From the NCBI GenBank assembly GCA_024235135.1, contig JACKMZ010000018.1:1-28308 (forward strand): a stretch of DNA of 28,308 nucleotides, given 5' to 3'. The DNA comes from Gammaproteobacteria bacterium (GTDB taxonomy: Bacteria; Pseudomonadota; Gammaproteobacteria; Competibacterales; Competibacteraceae). The position numbers and the translations under genes were made by a program. This document shows positions 15,045-22,078 of the stretch, piece by piece. The notes beneath the pieces were generated by a model. The model was not told the DNA's origin and ran no database searches. It saw nothing but the letters and a program-made list of their open reading frames with translations. Every line of letters begins with the position of its first letter. The first letter of the stretch is position 1.

Positions 15045-16142
15045 ATGCGAAAAATCGACAGCTTGATCCCGCGCTCACGCGCGGCTCTCACCGTGTTTTT
15101 GTTATCGGCTGGGGTCATCGGGCAGGCCGCGCCGCCGTTGGCGACCGGCGACTTCGCGCCCGCGTTGGGGAATACCGCACCCGCACGAGAAACGCCGACG
15201 GTAACGCCCAGTGCGCCCATCGTGGCCTCGGAAGACGAACAGGCGGGGGAGGAGCCGGGCTTGAACGATCCGGCTTGGGCCGAAATGGAAGCGGCTTACC
15301 AAGCCCTGCGGGCGTCGGTGGATCTGCAACCGTTAAATGATACGGAACCGCTGAATTGTCCACCGGAGCTGCACAACCTGGACAACATGGTGTGTTTGAC
15401 GGATGCCGAGTGGGACGTCGTGGTCAACAGCACCGGACCATGGGAACTTCAAGTTAATGAAGACGGCGCTCATGTGCTCATCCATCCGCCGGTTTACGAC
15501 CCCTTCGCGGCTGAATGGACGTGGGACGACAGCACCGAGCCCTGCAACCCCAATATCGATGTCGTGCTCAAACAAGCAGCCTTGGCGGGCAGCCAGATGA
15601 CCCGGAAAATCTCCGATACCCAGTTATCCTATCCGCAAACCGATCCGATCATCGCTGTGAACAATCCGCAAACCGATGGATACGGCGGCGTTTGCACGAT
15701 TAACATTTTTGTGTTCCAGGAAATCTGGAAAATGATCGGCGAGTCCTACGAGCAGATCAAAGACCTGATTGAGGCGCTCCAGAATTTTTCCATCGATAGC
15801 CTGTTCGGGGCCGGTTGCTCAATCATTCACTCGATTTTCGGGGATCTCCAAAACCAACTCTTGCAGGACATAGAGAACCACTCGCCCCTCACGCAACTGG
15901 AACAGTTGATTGCACAGCTCCAGATCGGGTTCATTGCGCCGCTCAATACCCTCACCTCGCTGAACCTGAGCCTCCATATCTCGCAGGCCACCTTGCCCGG
16001 CGTCCAGACAGCCGAACCCTTGTTGGTGACCTACATCCTAGAGGTCGGGTATGTGTATTTCGTGCAGCTCAGTAACAACAACCTGATGGTCATCCGGGTC
16101 AACGCGACACCGCTAGTCCCCGAAGATGGGACTAGCCAATAG
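15045..16142 (+). CDS. Secreted hypothetical protein next to the transfer operon
   Basis: This 365-residue protein has a signal peptide (about 1-29: basic MRKIDSLIPRSR, hydrophobic LTVFLLSAGVIG, then QAA). A Pro/Ala/Thr-rich low-complexity stretch follows to about residue 70. The rest is mixed, with five cysteines (NCPPE, MVCL, EPCN, GVCT, AGCS) that could form disulfides in the periplasm, which would suit the nearby DsbC-like protein. It is divergent from icmC and probably shares its control region. IcmX-like proteins play a periplasmic role in Dot/Icm systems, but I see no sequence match that allows the name. The function is unknown. Confidence 0.7.
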   Translation: MRKIDSLIPRSRAALTVFLLSAGVIGQAAPPLATGDFAPALGNTAPARETPTVTPSAPIVASEDEQAGEEPGLNDPAWAEMEAAYQALRASVDLQPLNDTEPLNCPPELHNLDNMVCLTDAEWDVVVNSTGPWELQVNEDGAHVLIHPPVYDPFAAEWTWDDSTEPCNPNIDVVLKQAALAGSQMTRKISDTQLSYPQTDPIIAVNNPQTDGYGGVCTINIFVFQEIWKMIGESYEQIKDLIEALQNFSIDSLFGAGCSIIHSIFGDLQNQLLQDIENHSPLTQLEQLIAQLQIGFIAPLNTLTSLNLSLHISQATLPGVQTAEPLLVTYILEVGYVYFVQLSNNNLMVIRVNATPLVPEDGTSQ

Positions 16143-16157
16143 GAGAGGAGGATCGCC

Positions 16158-16358
16158 GTGAATAACAGCGATAGACGAGTAGAAAACCCGATCTCCCTTA
16201 TTCTCACCGGGGACCGGGACAAAGCCCTGCAACGGGAGGCCCGATTACGCGCGGAAGGCCGTAGCCTGCTGGAACGGTTGGCCGAACAGGATGGGGATGA
16301 GGCTGAACGGCGAAAGATTTTGGAGGAGTGGGCCGCTAAGGATTGGCCGCCCGCTTGA
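16158..16358 (+). CDS. Small charged hypothetical protein
   Basis: This 66-residue protein starts with GTG at 16158, after a strong AGGAGAGGAGG ribosome binding site located just behind the stop of the secreted protein gene. It is almost entirely helical and charged (DRDKALQREARLRAEGRSLLERLAEQDGDEAERRKILEEWA) and has no cysteine or membrane segment. The good ribosome binding site and 15-bp spacing argue that it is real and co-transcribed. No family is recognised. Confidence 0.65.
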   Translation: MNNSDRRVENPISLILTGDRDKALQREARLRAEGRSLLERLAEQDGDEAERRKILEEWAAKDWPPA

Positions 16359-16450
16359 CCACGGTGCGTTTTTTGGATGGTTTGTATCTCAATGCTGGAA
16401 TGCCTCTCTTCTCCTAGTTTAGAATGTAAGGTTTTTTGTGGGGAGAGATT

Positions 16451-17389
16451 ATGGCCCGCCGTACAACGAACAAACGATCTGCGCGTGTAGCCAAGAAAAA
16501 ACAGCAGCTCCGTTACTCGCCGGTTGGGATAGTCGTTCTGCTACTGTCCGTGGTTTTAGGTGCTTTCGGCATCGGCCTGCGGACATTCCCAGAACTTGCG
16601 TCTCACCTACCTCCTGAAGTGCGCGAGCTGCTTGCCACGGCCGCTAAGTATCTGCCGGACAAAAACAGCGAGCACGTCAGCACGTCGGAACCCAGCCAAG
16701 CCGCCAAAGCCAGCCTTCCTAATACAGCGACCAGTTTTTCTGCAGCAAAGCGCCTGCTGTATGAAGAAATCTACCGAGATCATCGCATAACGTTTTACTG
16801 CGGCTGTCGCTATGACAAAGCGCGGCATGTTGACTTGGAAAGCTGTGGGGTTACTCCGCGCAAGAATGCCACACGGGCGCAGCGGGTCGAAGCCGAGCAT
16901 GTGTTCCCTGCGCATCAATTTGGGAATTTCCGAGCATGCTGGCGTGATCCTGTGAAGGTCTGTGGCACGAAAATGTCAGGCCGTGAGTGTTGCGAAAAAT
17001 CCGACCCCGTGTTCATCGCTGCTCACAACGATTTAATGAATTTGTATCCCGCTGTAGGAGAAGTCAACGGAGACCGTAGCAACTACAACTGGGGGATGAT
17101 CCCTGGTGAAAGGCGGGATTATGGCCGGTGCGATATCGAGGTGGATTCAAGCATCCGGCGGGCGGAACCCCCTGACGCCGTGATGGGCGATATTGCTCGG
17201 GTCATGTTCTACATGAGCGATACGTATGGTTTCCGGCTTTCGCAACAAGATCAACAACTCTATACGGCCTGGTCGCGGCAAGATCCGCCCGACGCGTGGG
17301 AAATTGAGCGGGATCGCCGGATCAAGGCTATCCAGGGAAAAGGCAACCGTTTCATTGAGAATTACGAAGTAATTTTTGGGAAAAGGTAG
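16451..17389 (+). CDS. Membrane-anchored endonuclease I (EndA) family protein
   Basis: The start at 16451 follows GGGGAGAG and gives 312 residues; an upstream ATG at 16436 lacks such a site. A Lys/Arg-rich N-terminus precedes one membrane helix (about 25-46), so the nuclease domain faces the periplasm. The core has CGCRYDK, VEAEHVFPAHQFG with the candidate active-site His, HNDLMNLYPAVGEVNGDRSNYNWG and the C-terminal QGKGNRFI, as in EndA/Endonuclease_1. Eight cysteines around CGTKMSGRECCEKS suggest disulfides. EndA is normally soluble in the periplasm; here an anchor replaces the cleaved signal. A role in limiting incoming DNA is possible but unproven. Confidence 0.9.
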   Translation: MARRTTNKRSARVAKKKQQLRYSPVGIVVLLLSVVLGAFGIGLRTFPELASHLPPEVRELLATAAKYLPDKNSEHVSTSEPSQAAKASLPNTATSFSAAKRLLYEEIYRDHRITFYCGCRYDKARHVDLESCGVTPRKNATRAQRVEAEHVFPAHQFGNFRACWRDPVKVCGTKMSGRECCEKSDPVFIAAHNDLMNLYPAVGEVNGDRSNYNWGMIPGERRDYGRCDIEVDSSIRRAEPPDAVMGDIARVMFYMSDTYGFRLSQQDQQLYTAWSRQDPPDAWEIERDRRIKAIQGKGNRFIENYEVIFGKR

Positions 17390-17482
17390 TTGAGCGTGAA
17401 TCAAGACAAAGCCGACGAGCTGATTACCGATGATTAGGTTGCGCGGCAGACCTCGCCGTTCAGGGCAAGGGCAACCGATTTA

Positions 17483-18139
17483 TCAATCGCCCCCATCCTT
17501 CGGCGGAATAATCCGCCGCCGTTTCTTCTTGTAAACCACCGTGGGCGCGGGGGCCGACGGATCACGCGGTTGTAGCAACGCGGGTTGATCCTTCGAATAG
17601 GACCGGGGTTTTTGCCGGACTTGAACCTGAGCCGGCGCGGGCTGTTGGGCCTGCTCCCGTTCCAGTTTCCGCTGCCGATTGCGTTCATGCTCTTCCCGCC
17701 GGCGCTGCTTCTCGGCCGCCCGCTGCTCCCGTTCCGCTTGCCGCTGGGCTTTGGCCGCCTGGAGTTCGCGTTCCCGTTTTTTGTGGGCTTGATAACGCTC
17801 GGACTGGCCTTTCTGGCGTTGCTGGATTGCCTCCAGGCGTTTCGCCGCTTCCTCGCGGGAAGCATCATCCACCACGCCCACCGGCTTGCCGTCCAGATCG
17901 AAACGCTGATCGCCCTTGTGATGGAGGATCGCCAACAAATAACCGGCCCGGTCGGTATGGTTGGCCAGCACCCGTTGCAGGAGGGCCGGGTCCACCGCGT
18001 CACCCAACCGCTTGATAAGGTCCGCATAGATGTCCACCTTGAGCGGGATGATCCGGTCGTAATCACGGGGAAACGCTTTGGGGAAGCGTTGCATCAGCAA
18101 CCGATGCAGACGGCGGGCTTCTTGTTTGATGGCGCTCAT
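17483..18139 (-). CDS. ProQ/FinO-family RNA chaperone
   Basis: This is a 218-residue protein. Residues 5-108 match the ProQ/FinO fold (LHRLLMQRFPKAF, PLKVDIYADLIKRLG, LQRVLANHTDRAGYLLAIL and RFDLDGKPVG). The rest is a long Lys/Arg/Glu/Gln-rich charged tail ending KKKRRRIIPPKDGGD, likely a flexible RNA-binding extension. FinO on F-like plasmids stabilises antisense RNA to repress transfer; ProQ is a wider sRNA chaperone. On this element it could tune transfer or copy-number RNAs, which is inference. It converges on the EndA-like gene, with 93 bp between their ends. Confidence 0.9.
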   Translation of the reverse strand: MSAIKQEARRLHRLLMQRFPKAFPRDYDRIIPLKVDIYADLIKRLGDAVDPALLQRVLANHTDRAGYLLAILHHKGDQRFDLDGKPVGVVDDASREEAAKRLEAIQQRQKGQSERYQAHKKRERELQAAKAQRQAEREQRAAEKQRRREEHERNRQRKLEREQAQQPAPAQVQVRQKPRSYSKDQPALLQPRDPSAPAPTVVYKKKRRRIIPPKDGGD

Positions 18140-18216
18140 AGTAGCGAATTGTTGAATATTCGAATGCCTTGTCGCATTTCCAAGCGCAACCTTATATAAA
18201 TATATTTAGGCAGTGT

Positions 18217-18241
18217 TCAGTATCCTCTAGGTATATACTGA
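18217..18241 (+). promoter_or_regulatory. Promoter -10 with overlapping inverted repeat upstream of the TonB receptor
   Basis: TATACT at 18234-18239 is a good -10 for the receptor gene, which starts at 18309. TCAGTAT (18217-18223) and ATACTGA (18235-18241) form an inverted repeat that covers this -10, so a repressor site is possible. The -35 region is poor, which suits an activated promoter. The predicted leader is about 60 bases long. Confidence 0.4.
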
Positions 18242-18260
18242 TCGTTTTCAATCATTACCC

Positions 18261-18289
18261 ACCTAACAAATTGGAAGTTAGGTTTTTTT
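18261..18289 (+). terminator. Terminator-like leader hairpin (possible attenuator)
   Basis: ACCTAAC (18261-18267) pairs with GTTAGGT (18277-18283) around a 9-base loop, and seven T follow directly (18283-18289). This is the form of a small intrinsic terminator placed 20 bases before the start codon of the receptor gene. The same left arm, as CACCTAA (18260-18266), can instead pair with TTAGGTG (18288-18294), which overlaps the Shine-Dalgarno AGGTGAGGAG (18290-18299). The two pairings exclude each other. The stem is only 7 bp, so termination may be partial. Confidence 0.5.
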
Positions 18290-18308
18290 AGGTGAGGAGC
18301 AAGATATT

Positions 18309-20384
18309 ATGTATTTCCCGTACTCGCTTCCACCTACCTCCCCCCTCATCTTTGTCACGCTAGCGTTCCCGCTGATTTCTCAGGCTGGCGAAGGCGAGTT
18401 CAGCGACTTTGGGAAAACCCTGGGTGACGTAGAAACCGTGTCGATTGCGACGGGACAAACACAGCCACGACGCGCCGCGCCCGCTGTGACGACCGTCATT
18501 ACGGCCGAGGACATTAGGGACAGCGGCGCCCGCAATCTCATTGAGATACTGAATCAGGTGCCTGGTTTCAACATCACTCGCACCGGCAATTTCCGCGATC
18601 CGATTTTGTCAGTACGCGGATTCACTTCCGCCTTCAACCAATCGATTTTATTTCTGATCGATGGGGTACGGCAAACCGAACTGGTGTTTGGTGATCGACG
18701 GACCGTGCTCGGTACTGTGCCGCTGGATATGATCGATCGTGTCGAAGTGATTCGCGGACCGGGCTCCGCGCTCTATGGTGCCGATGCGTTTTCCGCTGTT
18801 GTCAATGTGATTACTAAAAAAACGGGCACGACCAAGCAGTTTACTGTTAGTGGTGGCAGTTACGACACTGTTAATGTGCGCGGCCTGGCCAGCGGGCGGC
18901 TCGGTGGAATGAATCTTGTGGGATCGGTCGAATACCGTGAAACAGACGACTACGCCCCCTACATTGAGCGTGACCAACAAACACGGTTGGATGAGCTGTT
19001 TGGTACGACCGCCTCACTGGCCCCTGGTCGGGCCAATACGCACCGCGCAGAACTTGGGGCACAACTGAACATCAGCAACGCCGACACATGGCTGACCCTA
19101 CGCGCTTCCACTTGGAACAATATTGGTCTCGGGACTGGGGCGGGCAGTGCGCTTGACCCAACTGGCACCATTGATGCCACCACTCTTGCTGGGGTTGCCC
19201 AACACACCCAGCAGTTGTCCGAAAACTGGTTGTTGACAGGCACGCTCGACGCCTCGCTATTCCGCTTCTCGTTCAATAACATGCATATTTTCCCAGCGGG
19301 TGCGTTTGGCATTTTCCCTGATGGGGTCATTTTGGATACGGAGTTTGAGGAGCGGTTTTTCCGTTTACAAACCGTTTTTAATTACACTGGCCTTTTGGAT
19401 CACGCGCTGTCATTCGGTTTTGGTGGTGAGCTAGGCGAGGCAACCCTATTATCCGAGGATCGCAATTACACGATCACCCCCGACGGACGGCTCGTTCCGA
19501 GGGATAGCACCGATGAGGCAACCGGAACCGCGCTGGGTGCGCCGTTTGACGGCATATCGCGTGATGTCGGTTATGCCTACCTGCAAGATGAATGGCTCTT
19601 TCTGCCGAATTGGACGCTGACATGGGGATTGCGCTATGACCACTTTAGCGATTTCGGTGAAACATTGAGCCCACGCGCTGTTTTAGTGTGGAATGCTCGC
19701 CACGACCTCACAGTAAAACTGTTGTATGGGCGAGGCTTCCGAACTCCCTCATTATTGGAAACTCACGCCGAACAGATACCGGCTATCAGTCCAAATTCAG
19801 ACCTCCAACCGGAAATGATCGATAATTTCGAATTAGCATTTAATTACGATCCCCGCCTGAATTTACGAACTCAATTAAGTTTCTGGTATCACAGCACGCT
19901 GGATCAAATCCGCCAACAAAATACAGGAGGCCCAACCTTCACGCCAGAAAATGTCGGTAAACAAAAAGGGTACGGTTTCGAGATTGATGTCAATTGGGAT
20001 ATAACGTCACAAACCCGTTTTAGCGGCTATTATGCTTTCCAAGATAATACCGATGAAACAACCGGGAAAGACGCCGGCTTCACGCCGCACCATAAACTGT
20101 ATGGTCGCTTGCAGCATGAACACGGTTCCTGGCTGTTCAGCCTGCAGGCCACCGCCATCGGTAACCGTGATCGCGTCGCTGAAGACACCCGCCCCGATCC
20201 TGATCGGTACGTAATATTCGATCTTTTCACACGCTACCAACTTTCACAGAGTTTGAATGTAAGCTTCGATATCCGTAATCTGTTTAATTCAAACGCCAGG
20301 GATGCCGCTGCCAGCACGGCATCCCCAGAAGATGTTCCTTTACCAGGCCGACACTTTTACCTCAGTACCCGCGTGCAATTCTGA
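18309..20384 (+). CDS. TonB-dependent outer-membrane receptor
   Basis: This 691-residue receptor has a signal peptide (about 1-25) and then a plug domain (about 55-165) with TTVITAEDIRDSGARNLIEIL, VPGF, VRGF, LFLIDGVRQ, IDRVEVIRGPGSALYGADAFSAVVNVITKK. A long beta-rich barrel follows to a terminal Phe (STRVQF), the usual outer-membrane insertion signal. Such receptors import siderophores, cobalamin, metal chelates or sugars using TonB energy; the ligand here cannot be told. AGGTGAGGAG precedes the ATG. It is upstream of a periplasmic binding protein and a two-component pair, and its last 45 bp overlap the convergent protease-like gene. Confidence 0.93.
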   Translation: MYFPYSLPPTSPLIFVTLAFPLISQAGEGEFSDFGKTLGDVETVSIATGQTQPRRAAPAVTTVITAEDIRDSGARNLIEILNQVPGFNITRTGNFRDPILSVRGFTSAFNQSILFLIDGVRQTELVFGDRRTVLGTVPLDMIDRVEVIRGPGSALYGADAFSAVVNVITKKTGTTKQFTVSGGSYDTVNVRGLASGRLGGMNLVGSVEYRETDDYAPYIERDQQTRLDELFGTTASLAPGRANTHRAELGAQLNISNADTWLTLRASTWNNIGLGTGAGSALDPTGTIDATTLAGVAQHTQQLSENWLLTGTLDASLFRFSFNNMHIFPAGAFGIFPDGVILDTEFEERFFRLQTVFNYTGLLDHALSFGFGGELGEATLLSEDRNYTITPDGRLVPRDSTDEATGTALGAPFDGISRDVGYAYLQDEWLFLPNWTLTWGLRYDHFSDFGETLSPRAVLVWNARHDLTVKLLYGRGFRTPSLLETHAEQIPAISPNSDLQPEMIDNFELAFNYDPRLNLRTQLSFWYHSTLDQIRQQNTGGPTFTPENVGKQKGYGFEIDVNWDITSQTRFSGYYAFQDNTDETTGKDAGFTPHHKLYGRLQHEHGSWLFSLQATAIGNRDRVAEDTRPDPDRYVIFDLFTRYQLSQSLNVSFDIRNLFNSNARDAAASTASPEDVPLPGRHFYLSTRVQF

Positions 20385-21080
20385 CGTCTGCGGCATCTCC
20401 ACACGCAGGAGCCCACGCTTCTTTTTTGTTTCCGAATCAACAGTATTCATAGCCTCGAAAAGCCTTTCAGAAGGAACAAGAAACGGTTGATAATCGCTCA
20501 GCACATCCAGGACGAACACCAAATCCTGATCTGCCAGATACCCCCCAATGGGCGAGTGGTGGCCGACCACGACGCCAAAGAGCGGGGCGCGCTGGAAATT
20601 GATCAGATACCGGTAGCGGGTATCATTGGTCTGAGGTAGGAGTTTGCGAAATTCAGCCAGTGTCAGATCGCGTAACACCGTAACCTGGAGATCCGGGCGG
20701 TTATCCTGGATCAGTTGCGCCATTTCGTCGAGCGTAAGCCCTAGAATCCTCGCTTTCCAATAACCTACACCGGATTTCTCGAATATCGTTTCTTGCGTAT
20801 ATTCGCCTTTGTCTCCCAGAGAAGCCAACAAATTAATGAGGGTGGCCGGACCGCAAAATGCAGCATTTATCTGGTATTGGAAATCCGTCTTATACCTTCT
20901 TGCCACGGGTAAATCCCAGGCCCGTTTCAACAAAGCAGGGTTCTGGTAATACGGTTTTTCGGCAATGGAATCAACGGGCACCGTCTCCGGCGGTGCCATC
21001 ACCTTCCACGCAACAAAAACGAAAATAGCGATTATGGCTATGGCCGGAACTGATACGACGAACAAACGACGGCTATTCAC
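20340..21080 (-). CDS. Membrane-anchored phytochelatin synthase-like (peptidase C83) protein
   Basis: This 246-residue protein starts with GTG at 21080, with CAGGAT upstream. One membrane helix (about 7-27) anchors it, leaving the catalytic part probably in the periplasm. The phytochelatin synthase core is clear: YQINAAFCGPATL with Cys 76, GHHSPIGGY with His 174, and VFVLDV with Asp 192, followed by FLVPSERLFEAMNTVDSETKKKRG as in plant enzymes. Bacterial members usually have only this catalytic half and tend to cleave glutathione to gamma-Glu-Cys and Gly more than they polymerise it. Linkage to a TonB receptor suggests a thiol or metal ligand, which is inference. Confidence 0.88.
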   Translation of the reverse strand: MNSRRLFVVSVPAIAIIAIFVFVAWKVMAPPETVPVDSIAEKPYYQNPALLKRAWDLPVARRYKTDFQYQINAAFCGPATLINLLASLGDKGEYTQETIFEKSGVGYWKARILGLTLDEMAQLIQDNRPDLQVTVLRDLTLAEFRKLLPQTNDTRYRYLINFQRAPLFGVVVGHHSPIGGYLADQDLVFVLDVLSDYQPFLVPSERLFEAMNTVDSETKKKRGLLRVEMPQTSELHAGTEVKVSAW

Positions 21081-21166
21081 GATGAGATCCTGAAGGTAAT
21101 AAAAACCATTAACCTAATTGTGATTCTATATTTTTGCAACACGGCATTGCATGACAGCAGGTTCTC

Positions 21167-22078
21167 ATGCGGTGGATAATATTAATATCCTTATTAGTCT
21201 TTCACGGGGATTTGGCGCTCAGCGCCGAACTCATCATCTATCCAGACGCCCCGCCTCCCTACAACGAGGCATTCTCGCAAATGATCGCGGGAATCGAACA
21301 GTCAAGAGGCACGCCCGCCGCGACCTTGGCACTCAAAAAGAACTATCAGAATAGTGACTTGCAACATTGGTTATCCACTCATAGAAGCCCGACGGGTGAT
21401 TCGGCCTTGATTCTTCTGGGAGCACAGTCGCTGCAAGCGGGCATACAGATGGATGCTGGATTACCCCTGGTGGTTGGTGGAACCACCCATCTTCCGAATC
21501 ATGTCAAAGCCGCGGGCGTTAGCCTTGTGATTGATCCCAATTTATTTTTCCAAACACTGGACGCCTTGCTTCCGACTACTCACGATGTCATTGTTTTTTA
21601 TAACGCCAGGAATTCATTCATCCTTCCACCGATCATGGATGCTGCCACACAGCATGGAATGACCCTTCATACCATACCCATCACTGACGCTATCGATGCA
21701 ATAAGAAAAATTTCTCAAGTTTTTGAGCAAACCGATGTTCGTAGAACCGCTTTTTGGTTTACGCTGGATACACTCGAACTTGACACTACGCTGCTGTTTC
21801 CATTTGTGTTGGAAAAAACTTGGGATCTCCGCATTCCCGCTTTCTCTGGGATCATTTCCCACACCCAAAGGGGATTGCTGTTCTCGCTTTATCCGGATTT
21901 TTTCCAGCTTGGCGAGGAGTTAGGAGCACGGACCACCGCGACCTTGGCCGGCGCACCCCCAATATTTACACCGACCCATGCCGCGCATCTGGCACTCAAC
22001 ACTCGCACGGCTCAACATTTGAGTATCACCCTACCCCCTGAATTGACCAAACAAGCTGTGTTGTTCCCAGCACGCTAA
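21167..22078 (+). CDS. Periplasmic ABC_sub_bind-type binding protein
   Basis: This 303-residue protein has a signal peptide (about 1-20, ending LALSA). The fold reads as a two-lobed binding protein of the PF04392 type. LVVGGTTHLP and IVFYNARNSF form inter-lobe strands, and the C-terminal run IPAFSGIISHTQRGLLFSLYPDFFQLGEELG, then LALNTRTAQHLSITLPPELTKQAVLF is diagnostic (quoted in two parts). No ABC permease or ATPase lies nearby. It is followed with no gap by the sensor kinase gene, so it probably delivers a ligand signal to the kinase's periplasmic domain and is not part of a transporter. Confidence 0.85.
   Translation: MRWIILISLLVFHGDLALSAELIIYPDAPPPYNEAFSQMIAGIEQSRGTPAATLALKKNYQNSDLQHWLSTHRSPTGDSALILLGAQSLQAGIQMDAGLPLVVGGTTHLPNHVKAAGVSLVIDPNLFFQTLDALLPTTHDVIVFYNARNSFILPPIMDAATQHGMTLHTIPITDAIDAIRKISQVFEQTDVRRTAFWFTLDTLELDTTLLFPFVLEKTWDLRIPAFSGIISHTQRGLLFSLYPDFFQLGEELGARTTATLAGAPPIFTPTHAAHLALNTRTAQHLSITLPPELTKQAVLFPAR

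Noticed and set aside
17434..18066. 210-codon minus-strand frame across the ProQ/FinO gene
   Set aside because: The ProQ/FinO motifs lie in the other frame; this one is an Arg/Ser-rich shadow.
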